A program made the position numbers and the translations under genes. A model generated the notes under the pieces. The model had not been told where the DNA came from, did not search any database, and worked only from the letters and a program-made list of their open reading frames with translations. 64,000 nt of DNA from Cryobacterium roopkundense (GTDB lineage Bacteria; Actinomycetota; Actinomycetes; Actinomycetales; Microbacteriaceae): positions 2,356,001 to 2,420,000 of the forward strand of contig NZ_JACHBQ010000001.1 of the NCBI RefSeq assembly GCF_014200405.1, given 5' to 3'. Shown here piece after piece: positions 38,227 through 47,539 of the stretch. Position 1 is the stretch's first letter. Every line of letters starts with the position of its first letter.

Positions 38227-39222
38227 GTGTCAAAAAAAATTCCCGCACTCCTGACCATCCTCGGCCTCTCCGTGGTCCTCACTGCCTGCAGTGGCGGGGG
38301 CACCCCCGCCAGTACGACAAGCGCCGACCCTGCCTCGGCCACGGCCAATTGCACGGAGGCCGGCGAGACATCAGATGCGATTTCCGTGACCGGCGACTTC
38401 GGTGTTGAACCCGTGGTCACGTTCGATTCCCCCCTGCAAACGACCGCCACCGAGCGCACTGTTTCCATCACGGGAGACGGCGAGTCGAAGACAAAGGCCG
38501 GATCGGTCGTGCAGGTCTCGTTCACCGCCTTCAACGGCGCAACGGGCGAGCAGGTCGACTCGACGGGCTATGGTACAGACGCCTCCAACGTGTCCCTCAC
38601 CGTCGCCGACAGCTACGTTCCCGGCCTGGTTCGTGCGGTGAACTGCTCGGTGGTCGGTGACCGTGTCGTCGCTGTCATGCCGCCCGCCGATGGATTCGGC
38701 GACCAGGGGTGGACCGATCTGGGCCTCGGGGCCGACGACTCGATGGTCTTCGTGATTGACATCAACGGCATCCAGGCCGAGAGGGCAACCGGAGTCGACC
38801 AGCCTGCCGAGGCCGGCCTGCCCACGGTCGAGCTTGCCAAGAACGGCGAGCCCACGATCACGATCCCCGACGCCGACGCGCCGAGCGATCTGAAGATCTC
38901 CACGCTCAAGAAGGGTGACGGCACTGTCGTCGCCGCCGGCGACACTGTGGCCGTGGAGTACACGGGTGTCGTCTGGGCCACCGGCGATCCCTTTGACTCC
39001 TCGTGGGACGTCGCCGGACCGGCCTCGTTCGCCACTGACCAGGTTGTCACCGGCTTCGGCGATGCCCTCGTGGGACAGACGGTTGGATCCCAGGTTCTCG
39101 CGGTCATTCCTCCGGCTCAGGGCTACGGTGAGGCTGGAAACAGCCAGGCCGGCATCTCGGGAACAGACACCCTCGTCTTCGTCGTCGACGTCCTCGGAAC
39201 CGGCCCGACGCCCGCGGCCTAG
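38227..39222 (+). CDS. Lipoprotein with two FKBP-type peptidyl-prolyl isomerase domains
   Basis: 331 residues from GTG 38227. The signal VSKKIPALLTILGLSVVLTAC ends in lipobox LTAC, so it should be anchored outside the membrane. Domain 1 (about 95-190, AGSVVQVSFTAFNGATGEQV to SMVFVIDINGI) and domain 2 (about 235-325, AGDTVAVEYTGVVWATGDPF to TLVFVVDVLGT) are both FKBP-like. Domain 2 has the better conserved YTGVVW, VVTGFGDALVGQ and VIPPAQGYG motifs; domain 1 is divergent and may not catalyse. It probably helps fold exported proteins. Confidence 0.88.
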   Translation: MSKKIPALLTILGLSVVLTACSGGGTPASTTSADPASATANCTEAGETSDAISVTGDFGVEPVVTFDSPLQTTATERTVSITGDGESKTKAGSVVQVSFTAFNGATGEQVDSTGYGTDASNVSLTVADSYVPGLVRAVNCSVVGDRVVAVMPPADGFGDQGWTDLGLGADDSMVFVIDINGIQAERATGVDQPAEAGLPTVELAKNGEPTITIPDADAPSDLKISTLKKGDGTVVAAGDTVAVEYTGVVWATGDPFDSSWDVAGPASFATDQVVTGFGDALVGQTVGSQVLAVIPPAQGYGEAGNSQAGISGTDTLVFVVDVLGTGPTPAA

Positions 39223-39349
39223 CCGTTCCTGAGTGCCGATTCAGGCGTGGATGTCGCGGTCGTGACAGGGTAGGGGGAACACTTCTACCCAGAAAGAGGC
39301 TACTCACCTGACATCCACGCTGGAATCCACACCCTCCGCCCTTCCCGCC

Positions 39350-39718
39350 ATGACGACACCGACGCCCCCTCCCACGACAATGGCCGCCTATGTCGCCAAA
39401 CCGACCGGGGCCCTCGCGGCCGTCGTGACCGCCCTGCGCGCCAAGCTCGACATCGGGCTACCGGAGACGTCCACGGAACTGTGGCACGGACATCCGGTGT
39501 GGATGGATGATGGAGTTCCCGTGGCGGGTTTCAAGGCGTACCCGACCTTCGTCACTGTCTTGTTCTGGCGCGGCCAGGCCATAGTCGACGGTTCCGGCAA
39601 GCTCAACGCGAGCGGCTCCGCCGAAATGGCCGAGTTCAAGTTGCGCAGCATCGACGACCTCGATGAGGCACTCTTCGACGGCTGGATCCAGCAGGTTCGC
39701 GAGCTCGAAGCCGCGTAG
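39350..39718 (+). CDS. DUF1801 domain protein
   Basis: 122 residues: MAAYVAKPTGALAAVVTALR at the start, then TELWHGHPVW, VAGFKAYPTFVTVLFWRGQA and FKLRSIDDLDEALFDGWIQQ, which match the DUF1801/YdhG-like fold. Function unknown. The start could be ATG 39350 or 39380 (second Met). A very strong hairpin follows the stop. Confidence 0.75.
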   Translation: MTTPTPPPTTMAAYVAKPTGALAAVVTALRAKLDIGLPETSTELWHGHPVWMDDGVPVAGFKAYPTFVTVLFWRGQAIVDGSGKLNASGSAEMAEFKLRSIDDLDEALFDGWIQQVRELEAA

Positions 39719-39720
39719 AG

Positions 39721-39776
39721 CCTGCGCACACAGAACGGCCCGCGTCTCCTGACGCGGGCCGTTCTGTGTGCGCAGG
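39721..39776. terminator. 26-bp perfect hairpin between convergent genes
   Basis: The arms 39721-39746 and 39751-39776 are perfectly complementary over 26 bp with a 4-base loop TCCT. The inner part is ACGGCCCGCGTC / GACGCGGGCCGT. It lies between the DUF1801 stop (39718) and the betaine-binding protein stop (39782) and should terminate both directions. Confidence 0.88.
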
Positions 39777-39781
39777 AGCGA

Positions 39782-40669
39782 CTAGCTGGTGAGGCCGTCG
39801 ACGTACTCCTGGTTGTCTTCGATCCACTGCGCGACGATCGGCGCGTAGTCCTGGCCGTCATAGTCGACGAACATGACCTCCTCAAGCGAGTAGAGCGTGT
39901 CGAGGTCCATCTCGAAGTTACCGATCCACTCGGCGGCCTGCGGGAAGTCGGTCGTGAAGTCCGTGCTGCCGTAGGAGTGAATGCTCTCGATGTTCTCGAG
40001 GGTGCCCTCGGGGTCCTCGAGGTTCTTGATCGGGAAAGCGCCGTAAGCCCAGTGCGGCTCCCACAGCGTGACGACAATGTTATCGCCGTTGTCGGTCGCA
40101 CTGGTGAGCTCGGAGAGCATGCCCGCCGTGGACGAGGTGACGTTTTCCAGGCCTTCGAGGCCGTAGGTCGGGATGACCCGCTCTTCCATGGCTTGGTTGA
40201 GGCCCGAGCCTGGCTCGATGCCGATGATCTTGTTGGAGAACAGGTCGGCGTTGTCAGCGAGTTCGGCGAGCGAATCGATGGGGGCATCGGCATTCACCGC
40301 GACGGTGAGCTTGGATTCGGTGTTCCACGCGCCGAGGTCAACGATGTCATCGCCGTATTCTTCGAGGTAGGACGCGTGCGTGTCAGGCAGCCAGATGTCC
40401 ATACTGAGGTCGTAGCTGCCGGTCGACAGCCCCGAGTACACGGGGGCTTCAGCGGCGTACTCGAGCTCGACGTTGTAGCCCTTCTCATCGAGGATGGCCT
40501 TCCACAGCTCGGAGACGACGATGCCCTCGTCCCAGCCGTTGAATACGGCGAGGCTCATGTCAGCCTTGTCGCCGTTGGAGACTGCGGCAGTCTCGGTGGA
40601 CGCGCATCCGCTGAGTGCGAGGAGCGAAACGGCTCCCACGGCGATAAGGGATTTGGTACGGGTTTTCAT
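39782..40669 (-). CDS. Glycine betaine ABC transporter substrate-binding lipoprotein
   Basis: 295 residues from ATG 40669. Lipoprotein signal with LALSGC, then an OpuAC domain: LAVFNGWDEGIVVSELWKAIL, WLPDTHASYLEEYG and LWEPHWAYGAFPIKNLEDPE, with aromatic residues that cage quaternary amines. It delivers betaine or a similar osmoprotectant to the permease encoded upstream. A gap of 122 bp separates it from opuAB. Confidence 0.92.
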   Translation of the reverse strand: MKTRTKSLIAVGAVSLLALSGCASTETAAVSNGDKADMSLAVFNGWDEGIVVSELWKAILDEKGYNVELEYAAEAPVYSGLSTGSYDLSMDIWLPDTHASYLEEYGDDIVDLGAWNTESKLTVAVNADAPIDSLAELADNADLFSNKIIGIEPGSGLNQAMEERVIPTYGLEGLENVTSSTAGMLSELTSATDNGDNIVVTLWEPHWAYGAFPIKNLEDPEGTLENIESIHSYGSTDFTTDFPQAAEWIGNFEMDLDTLYSLEEVMFVDYDGQDYAPIVAQWIEDNQEYVDGLTS

Positions 40670-40791
40670 GTGATTTCCATTCTCGACACCCACGCGGGGC
40701 GCCAGGGTTGGCTCTTGGTGCTGACGGCCGATCTGAGTGCTGTGACAGCCGCCGATGGACACGGGCGCTCGCGCCCGTGAGTGTGTGGGGC

Positions 40792-41763
40792 CTAGACGCT
40801 GGCCCGTTCGGGTGTGACGACCGCCGCGGTTTCCACCGGAGCGGATGCCGGCGGAGCGGATGCCGGCGGAGTGGATGCCGGCGGAGTGGATGAGCCGGTG
40901 CTGCCCTTGCGCGCCGCGATGAAGCGGCCGAGGGGCGTGCTGCCGGTGCCGAGCGCGGCGGTAACCCGGTCGAGGAAAATCGCGAGGATCACAACGGCCA
41001 GCCCGGCCTCCGAACCCAGCACGATGTCAATCCGGCTGAGGCTCGTCATGATCTCAGCGCCGAGTGCTCCGGCGCCGACCATTCCCGCGATGACAACCAT
41101 CGACAGGGACAGCATGATCACCTGGTTGATGCCGGCCATGATCGTGGGGAGGGCGAGCGGCAGCTGGATCTGACGCAGGATGCGGCCTGGTGAAGCGCCG
41201 AAGGCGGATCCCGCTTCAACGACCTCCGGGTCGACCCCACGGATACCCAGCTCTGTCAGGCGCACCCCTGGCGCCATGGCGAAGATGATGGTCGCCACGA
41301 TTCCCGGCACCTCGCCAACACCGAAGAACAGCAGAGCCGGAATGAGAAAGACGAAGGCGGGCATCGTCTGCAGGAAATCGAGGACCGGACGAATGATGCT
41401 CGAGGCCGTCTTCGACTTGGCTGCCAAGATGCCGAGCGGGATACTCATCGCCAGGGCGATCACACTCGCCACGAGCACGAGGGAGAGCGTGGCCATGGCG
41501 TTTTCCCATTGGTTCATGCCGACGATCAACAGGAGCCCGGCTATGGTCCCCAGAAAGAATTTCCACCCGCGAACCGCATACGCCAGGACCGCTGCGAGGA
41601 GGATGATCAGCCAGAACGGCGGGGTCACCAACAGATAGTCGACGATCTCGAAGGCACCGGCAAAGGTGAACCGAATGAAGTCGAAGAAGAAGCCGAAGTG
41701 TTGGGTGACGAAGTCAAACACGACTTCGACCCAGGTGCCCAGGGGAATTCGGAAGTCGTTCAC
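40792..41763 (-). CDS. Glycine betaine ABC transporter permease
   Basis: 323 residues with about six helices and the permease EAA-type loop (GVDPEVVEAGSAFGASPGRI LRQIQLPLALPTI). It resembles ProW/OpuAB. The C-terminus is a repetitive Pro/Ala/Ser tail encoded by 15-bp repeats. Its start overlaps the ATPase stop by 4 bp. Confidence 0.93.
   Translation of the reverse strand: MNDFRIPLGTWVEVVFDFVTQHFGFFFDFIRFTFAGAFEIVDYLLVTPPFWLIILLAAVLAYAVRGWKFFLGTIAGLLLIVGMNQWENAMATLSLVLVASVIALAMSIPLGILAAKSKTASSIIRPVLDFLQTMPAFVFLIPALLFFGVGEVPGIVATIIFAMAPGVRLTELGIRGVDPEVVEAGSAFGASPGRILRQIQLPLALPTIMAGINQVIMLSLSMVVIAGMVGAGALGAEIMTSLSRIDIVLGSEAGLAVVILAIFLDRVTAALGTGSTPLGRFIAARKGSTGSSTPPASTPPASAPPASAPVETAAVVTPERASV
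40841..40885. repeat. Three 15-bp tandem repeats in the permease tail
   Basis: Units GCGGATGCCGGCGGA, GCGGATGCCGGCGGA and GTGGATGCCGGCGGA follow each other, then a degenerate fourth. They encode the PPAS-type repeats of the permease C-terminus in frame. Such repeats can vary in number without shifting the frame. Confidence 0.8.
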
Positions 41764-43046
41764 GCGTCGGCTCCTTCCGGCGCGGTTTCGCGCAGGGTGT
41801 CGGTGATCAGGCTGTCGGAAATCGTGGCGGGCGGCTCGATCACGGCCTGCTCCCCGGTGGCCGTTGAAACATTTCCGAGCGCCGCCAGCAGCGTGACCCG
41901 CGGGATGACGCCGAGCAGGCGGTTTTTCACGTCCACGACGGCTATAGGCAGGTCGCTCTCGACCGAGGGTTCCACAAGATCGACGAGCGGGCTGTCGGGC
42001 GACACCGCGATGGCGTCGTCACGGATGATCGGGCGCAGGTCGCTGTGTCCGGCCTTCACCTGCTTGAGTACATCTCGGTCGCGCACGATCCCGGCGAAGG
42101 TGCGGTCCCGATTCACGACGAACGTGACGGATGTCTGCAGGTCGCGCATCGCGCGCAGCGCCGCGCGGGGCCCGGCCGTGATGGTCACGACGGAGCGCAC
42201 TGGCTCCATGACGCTCGCAGCGGTGAGCACCCTGGCGCGGTCGACGTCCTGCACGAACTGGGCCACGTAGTCGTTGGCGGGGTCTGTGAGAATCTCCTCA
42301 GGGGTGCCGATCTGCACAATGCGGCCGTCGCGCATGACGGCGATGCGGTCACCGAGGAACATGGCCTCGTTGAGGTCGTGGGTGATGAAGATGATCGTCT
42401 TGCCGAGGGCAGCCTGCAACTCGATGAGCTGCTCCTGCATTTCGCGTCGAATGAGCGGGTCGAGGGCGCTGAAGGCCTCGTCCATCAGGAGCACGTCGGT
42501 GTCGGCAGCGAGGGCGCGGCCGAGGCCGACCCTCTGCTGCATTCCACCCGAGAGCTCCGAAGGCAGGTTGTCTGCCCACCCCGAGAGCCCGACGAGGTCG
42601 ATGATTGTACGAGCTTTCGCGAGGCGTTCGGCCCGAGGCATGCCTTGGATCTCGAGTCCGTAGGCGACGTTGTCGATCACGGTGCGGTGAGGCAGCAGAG
42701 CGAAATGCTGGAAGACCATGGAGACGCTCGTTCTGCGAACCGCCCGCAGTTCGGCGGCGGAGATGCCCGTGATATTGGTGTCCCCCACGGTCACGCTTCC
42801 GGAGGTGGCCTCCCACAGTCCGTTGAGCATGCGGATGAGGGTCGACTTGCCGGAACCCGAGAGCCCCATGACAACGAAGATCTCGCCGCGCTTCACCTCG
42901 AAGGACGCGTCGATGACGGCCGCGACCCCGAGGTGAGAGACCTCGGCGCGGCTCTTGCCGGCGACAAGCTTCTTCACGATCTCGTTCGGACGGCGTCCGA
43001 ACGCTTTGTACAGATTCTCTGCCTTCACGGCAATGGTTTCGGTCAC
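41760..43046 (-). CDS. Glycine betaine ABC transporter ATP-binding protein
   Basis: 428 residues from GTG 43046, which has CGGAGAA before it. ProV/OpuAA type: Walker A GLSGSGKST, Q-loop VFQHFALLPHRTV, signature LSGGMQQRVGLGRAL, Walker B VLLMDEAFSALDPL. The C-terminal region (about 280-400) has a pair of CBS-like domains that sense ionic strength in this family. First gene of the importer operon. Confidence 0.93.
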   Translation of the reverse strand: MTETIAVKAENLYKAFGRRPNEIVKKLVAGKSRAEVSHLGVAAVIDASFEVKRGEIFVVMGLSGSGKSTLIRMLNGLWEATSGSVTVGDTNITGISAAELRAVRRTSVSMVFQHFALLPHRTVIDNVAYGLEIQGMPRAERLAKARTIIDLVGLSGWADNLPSELSGGMQQRVGLGRALAADTDVLLMDEAFSALDPLIRREMQEQLIELQAALGKTIIFITHDLNEAMFLGDRIAVMRDGRIVQIGTPEEILTDPANDYVAQFVQDVDRARVLTAASVMEPVRSVVTITAGPRAALRAMRDLQTSVTFVVNRDRTFAGIVRDRDVLKQVKAGHSDLRPIIRDDAIAVSPDSPLVDLVEPSVESDLPIAVVDVKNRLLGVIPRVTLLAALGNVSTATGEQAVIEPPATISDSLITDTLRETAPEGADA

Positions 43047-43310
43047 TGTTCTCCGGCGCACTCCGACCTCGAACTGTGTCGACGGATCGGGTACTCGCTC
43101 ATGTCGAACGGGTGGGCGGTGACCGGCCGCGCGCCGTTTCGTGGGCGTGGGCTTGGACCGATCATGGGATCGCGTCCGTCAGGGCCGCACCATACGGTCA
43201 GGCAATTTCATCCCGGATGTCGGTGATGCCCCGTGCCTGCTCGCGTTCTGGTGAAGGTTGTAAGACCGTGATCTATCGTAGCACAACGAAATTTTGGTGA
43301 ACCGAAAGAA
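43047..43310. other. Upstream region of the betaine importer operon
   Basis: About 260 bp without a supported gene between the ATPase start and the dctA terminator. It should contain the importer promoter. I see no clear palindrome and could not fix the -35 and -10 boxes with confidence. Confidence 0.4.
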
Positions 43311-43347
43311 CGGGTGCCGCGGGGAAAAGTATTCCCGGCGGCACCCG
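43311..43347 (-). terminator. Terminator after dctA
   Basis: Arms CGGGTGCCGC and GCGGCACCCG with an inner GGGAA / TTCCC extension. On the minus strand it follows the dctA stop by 21 bp and is followed by TTCTTTC. Confidence 0.75.
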
Positions 43348-43368
43348 TGCGTGATCGTGGTCTAGCGG

Positions 43369-44751
43369 TTATGCACCCACGGGGGCCGGCTTGCGGTTCT
43401 CGGCGAGCACCGCGGCGTCGGTGTCGACGGGGGCCTGGAATCCGTGGTGCGCCACCATCGTTGTCTCATCGAACGGATCCTGTTTGGACAAAACCCGGTC
43501 CACCCGGGGGCGATCGATTTCCTTGGTCCAGGTTCCGATCAGCACGGTGGCCACGGCATTGCCGGTGAAGTTGGTCAGGGCGCGCGCCTCCGACATGAAG
43601 CGGTCGATCCCCACGATGAAGCCGACACCGCCCACGAGGTCGGGGGCGTGTGACTGCAGTCCCGCCGCGAGCGTGGCCAGTCCGGCCCCTGACACGCCAG
43701 CCGCGCCCTTGGAGGCGATGATCATGAAGACGAGCAGACCGATCTGCTCGCCGAGGCTCATCGGCTTGCCCATCGCGGTGGAGATGAAGATCGACGCCAT
43801 GGTGAGGTAGATCGCGGTGCCGTCGAGGTTGAACGAGTAACCCACCGGCACGGTCACACCCACGACGGGCTTCGAGACACCGAGGTGCTCCATCTTCGCG
43901 ATGAGGCGGGGAAGCGCTGCCTCTGAAGACGAGGTCGACACGATAAGCAGGTACTCGCGGCCCAGGTAGCGCATGAGCTTGAAGATGTTGACGCCCGTGA
44001 CGATCTTCAGCAGCCCGCCGAGGATGATCACGATGAACAGGATGCACGTCGCGTAGAAGGCTGCCATAAGCGTGAAGAGGCTCACAATGGCCTGGATCCC
44101 GGTCGACCCCACGACAGCGGCGATGGCTCCGAAGGCGCCGATCGGGGCGAGCCACATCACCATGATCAGGATGCGGAAGACCAGGGCCTGCACATGGGCG
44201 ATGCCTGTGAGGATCGGCACACCGGCCGGGCCCATGCGCTGCAGGGCGAAGCCGGCGATGAGGGCAACGAGCAGGGTCTGCAGGATACTGCCCGAGGTGA
44301 GCGAGGACACGAGCGTGGTGGGGATGATGCCCATCAGGAAGCTGGTCTCCTCAGCCGCCGGTGGCACGTAGCTCGCGTCGGACAGGTCGAGCCCTGAGCC
44401 GGGGTGCACGAAGTTTCCGACGACCAGGCCGATGCCCAGCGCGAAGGTCGACATGATCACGAAGTAGCCGAGGGCGAGCCCGCCGACCTTGCCCACTGTG
44501 GCGGCCTTGGCGATCGAGCCGATGCCCAGAATGATCGTGCAGAAGATGACAGGGGCGATCATCATCTTGATGAGGTTGACGAACGCGTCCCCCATCGGCT
44601 TGAGCTTCACGGCGAAGCCGTCTTCCCCGCCCCACACCAGTCCCACGACGATGCCGAGCAGAACAGCCACGATGACGGCCATGTAGAGGTAGTGCGAGCG
44701 GTCGATCCGCTTGCGCGGTTTCGCTATGCGGGTGGATGACGCAAACGCCAT
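43369..44751 (-). CDS. dctA: C4-dicarboxylate/cation symporter (DctA/glutamate symporter family)
   Basis: A 460-residue sodium:dicarboxylate symporter. It shows the SSSEAALPRLI serine-rich hairpin and PVGYSFNLDGTAIYLTMASI, the substrate and Na-binding helix 7 motif, and AGVSGAGLATLAA in the second hairpin. It imports succinate, fumarate, malate or aspartate. It is divergent from a CitA/DcuS-type two-component system that probably induces it. Confidence 0.93.
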   Translation of the reverse strand: MAFASSTRIAKPRKRIDRSHYLYMAVIVAVLLGIVVGLVWGGEDGFAVKLKPMGDAFVNLIKMMIAPVIFCTIILGIGSIAKAATVGKVGGLALGYFVIMSTFALGIGLVVGNFVHPGSGLDLSDASYVPPAAEETSFLMGIIPTTLVSSLTSGSILQTLLVALIAGFALQRMGPAGVPILTGIAHVQALVFRILIMVMWLAPIGAFGAIAAVVGSTGIQAIVSLFTLMAAFYATCILFIVIILGGLLKIVTGVNIFKLMRYLGREYLLIVSTSSSEAALPRLIAKMEHLGVSKPVVGVTVPVGYSFNLDGTAIYLTMASIFISTAMGKPMSLGEQIGLLVFMIIASKGAAGVSGAGLATLAAGLQSHAPDLVGGVGFIVGIDRFMSEARALTNFTGNAVATVLIGTWTKEIDRPRVDRVLSKQDPFDETTMVAHHGFQAPVDTDAAVLAENRKPAPVGA

Positions 44752-44907
44752 GTCAGACTCCTTTGTCCTGGTTTCACTCCGGGCCCGGCTGGGGCTCGTG
44801 CTGGTCTTGATTGGATCTCACACTGGTCGACACGGCGCGATTCGTCGCCCTTGCGGTCATACTGTTCACGGACCTCTTTGTGGTTCATCACGCGAAAGGC
44901 ACCATCT

Positions 44908-46545
44908 GTGAGCGGCGAATGGAGCATTGCCCGCCGGCTGCTTGTAGCCCATGCCCTGTCGATTGTCGTGCTCACGGGCTTCGTCGGCACGGCGCTCTTC
45001 ATCGATGCGCGTGATCACAGCTTTGACGAAACCGAGGAGCGGATGCTGTCGATCGCGACCACGATCGCCGACAGTCCCCTCACACTCACCGCCGCATCCG
45101 CTGCCGATCCCACAGCCCTCCTACAGTCCTACTCACTCCAGGTCACCCAGGACGCCGGCCTCGACTTCATCACGATCATGGCCCCTGACCGCACGCGCTG
45201 GACGCACCCGAATCCGGCCGAACTCGGCGGCGAGTACATCGGCGCGATCCAGCCGGCACTCGACGGAACGCCCTTCACGGAGATCAGCACGGGAACTCTC
45301 GGCCCGTCCGTGCGGGCCGTCGTACCGGCGGTCGACGAGGGCGGTACTGTCGTGGCACTCGTTGCCGCGGGCGTCACCACGAGCAACGTGACAATCGCCC
45401 TGAACGCCCGGCTGCCGGCGCTGCTCGCCCTCGCCCTCGCGCTGCTGGCAGCGGGCTCCCTCATGTCGGTGCTGCTCGGCCGATACCTGCAGCGGGTGAC
45501 GCTCGGCTGGGGTCCCGAACACCTCGCCCAGCTCTTCGTCTACTACGACTCCGTGCTGCACTCGGTACGCGAGGGCCTCGTACTCGTGGACCTCGGCGGA
45601 AAGCTCGTGCTCTACAACGACCAGGCGGCGCGCCTGCTCGGCATTCCCCCGCGGGAACAACACCGGCCCAACGAGACGCCGTCGCTGGACAAACTGAACC
45701 TGCCGCCGGCTCTCGGCGAACTCTTCCGCAGCGGCCGGCCGACCCACGACGAAGTCTTCCTCACGCAGACGCGCGTGCTCGTGGTCAATCAGGAACCGGC
45801 CGTCGCCTCGCCCACCTCGAGCAGGAATAAGCCCTCGATCATCGGGCACGTGGCCACGATTCGAGACCACACCGACCTGCAAACCCTCGGGAGCGAGCTG
45901 CAGTCCATGCGCACGCTCTCTGACGCGCTCCGCGCCCAAACGCACGAACATTCAAACCGGCTGCACACAATAGTCTCCCTTCTGGAGCTCGGCCGCACCG
46001 AGGAGGCGCTCTCCTACGCGACCGCGGACCTCGAGCTCAGCCAGCAGCTCACCGACGAAATGGTCAGCTCGGTCGACGAGCCGGTGATCAGCGCCCTCAT
46101 CATGGGCAAGTCCGCGCAGGCCAACGAGCTGGGCATCGTGCTCACGGTCACGGCGTCGGGCACCATCTCCGACTCCGGGCTGTCCGTTCAGGACCTCGTG
46201 ACCGTTCTCGGCAACCTGATCGACAATGCCCTCGACGCCGCGGCATCCGCTCCCCCGCCGCGCCGGGTACAACTCGCCGTCAGCCGCACTTCCGAGACCG
46301 TAGTGATCGAGGTCGCCGACAGCGGGCCGGGGGTCGAAGCGGATGCCGCTGAGCGCGTTCTGCAGCTCGGCTACAGTACGAAGGAGCACGCCGGCTACGG
46401 ACGGGGGCTTGGCCTCGCTCTGGTGCGGCAGGCCGTCACCCGCCTCGGCGGCACCTTGGAGATCGGGCGCAGGGACGGGGCAGTCTTCACGGTCACCATC
46501 CCCACCGTCCCCACGACCGCGGCGGAGGAGGTGCGGCGCTCGTGA
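44908..46545 (+). CDS. Sensor histidine kinase, CitA/DcuS type
   Basis: 545 residues from GTG 44908, with GAAAGG upstream. Helix 1 (about 8-29), an extracytoplasmic PAS-like sensor (about 30-165), helix 2 (about 172-194), a cytoplasmic PAS (LVLVDLGGKLVLYNDQAARLL), an H-box with RAQTHEHSNRLHTIVSLLEL (phospho-His), and a HATPase domain (NLIDNALDAA, DSGPGVE, GYGRGLGLALVRQAV). These kinases sense citrate or C4-dicarboxylates. It is coupled to its response regulator by a 4-bp overlap. Confidence 0.93.
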   Translation: MSGEWSIARRLLVAHALSIVVLTGFVGTALFIDARDHSFDETEERMLSIATTIADSPLTLTAASAADPTALLQSYSLQVTQDAGLDFITIMAPDRTRWTHPNPAELGGEYIGAIQPALDGTPFTEISTGTLGPSVRAVVPAVDEGGTVVALVAAGVTTSNVTIALNARLPALLALALALLAAGSLMSVLLGRYLQRVTLGWGPEHLAQLFVYYDSVLHSVREGLVLVDLGGKLVLYNDQAARLLGIPPREQHRPNETPSLDKLNLPPALGELFRSGRPTHDEVFLTQTRVLVVNQEPAVASPTSSRNKPSIIGHVATIRDHTDLQTLGSELQSMRTLSDALRAQTHEHSNRLHTIVSLLELGRTEEALSYATADLELSQQLTDEMVSSVDEPVISALIMGKSAQANELGIVLTVTASGTISDSGLSVQDLVTVLGNLIDNALDAAASAPPPRRVQLAVSRTSETVVIEVADSGPGVEADAAERVLQLGYSTKEHAGYGRGLGLALVRQAVTRLGGTLEIGRRDGAVFTVTIPTVPTTAAEEVRRS

Positions 46546-47243
46546 CCCAGGACATTCGCGTTCTCGTGGTCGAAGACGAAGCCCTCACGGCTGAGGCGCA
46601 TGCCGCCTACGTGGGCCGGATCGAGGGCTTCGTGCTCGTCGGCACCGCAGCCACCGGGCAGAGCGCCCTGCGCATGCTCACGGCCGCCGCGCAGTCGGGC
46701 ACCCCGATCGACCTTGTGTTGATGGACATGAACCTCCCCGATCTGCACGGACTCGACGTGAGCCGGCGCATCCGTTCGGCCGGGCTGGCGACCGACATCA
46801 TCGCCATCACCGCCGTGCGCGAGCTGCACGCGGTACGGGGCGCGATCGCGGCGGGTGTCGTGCAATACCTGATCAAGCCATTCACGTACGCCACGTTCGC
46901 GAAGAAGCTCGTGAGTTATCGGGACTTTCGCCGGCAACTCGGGTCGGCGTCGAGCGTGACGACGCAGTCCGACCTGGACCAGGCCTTCGCGAGCCTGCGC
47001 TCCCCCACCGATGTGCCGCGCCCCAAAGGGCTCGCGGATGACACCCTGCACAGCGTGACCGAGTTTCTGCGGCAGCAGAGCTCGCCCCTGTCGGCGACGG
47101 AGGTAGCCGAGCCTCTCGGCATGTCTCGCGTTACCGCGCGCCGCTATCTTGAGTTTCTCGCCGATACCGGCCCCGTGGTGCGCGCGCCCCGGTTCGGCAC
47201 TCCCGGCCGTCCCGAAAACGAATACTCCTGGCGCAGGCCCTGA
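46542..47243 (+). CDS. Response regulator, CitB/DcuR type
   Basis: 233 residues. The receiver domain has VVEDEALTAEAHAAY, phosphoacceptor Asp in LVLMDMNLPDLHGLD, and IKPF with the conserved Lys. A C-terminal helix-turn-helix (SATEVAEPLGMSRVTARRYLEFLAD) binds DNA. GTG start overlaps the kinase stop (GTGA). With the kinase it should switch on dctA in response to dicarboxylates. Confidence 0.93.
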   Translation: MTQDIRVLVVEDEALTAEAHAAYVGRIEGFVLVGTAATGQSALRMLTAAAQSGTPIDLVLMDMNLPDLHGLDVSRRIRSAGLATDIIAITAVRELHAVRGAIAAGVVQYLIKPFTYATFAKKLVSYRDFRRQLGSASSVTTQSDLDQAFASLRSPTDVPRPKGLADDTLHSVTEFLRQQSSPLSATEVAEPLGMSRVTARRYLEFLADTGPVVRAPRFGTPGRPENEYSWRRP

Positions 47244-47306
47244 CCGGTTCGGCGAGCTCCGCCGGTCAAGGCGCGACCGACGACTCTGGACGGGCCTCGA
47301 GGGCAC

Positions 47307-47335
47307 AAAAAAACCGCATGTCCGAAGACATGCGG
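47307..47335 (-). terminator. Terminator of tRNA-Lys
   Basis: Perfect stem CCGCATGTC / GACATGCGG with a four-base loop. On the minus strand it is followed by seven T residues, a classic intrinsic terminator, 12 bp after the tRNA. It may also end the convergent response-regulator transcript. Confidence 0.88.
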
Positions 47336-47347
47336 GATTTTCGTGGA

Positions 47348-47423
<76 letters not shown>

Positions 47424-47539
47424 ATGATATTTCTGCAGGGCGACCTGCGGGAACGTTCAACAATAACACCACGAAAGCGCTCTGCGCCAATCGAGGCGCC
47501 TCCCGCGTGTCACGCCTCGGAATTACTATCCTTGAGAGC

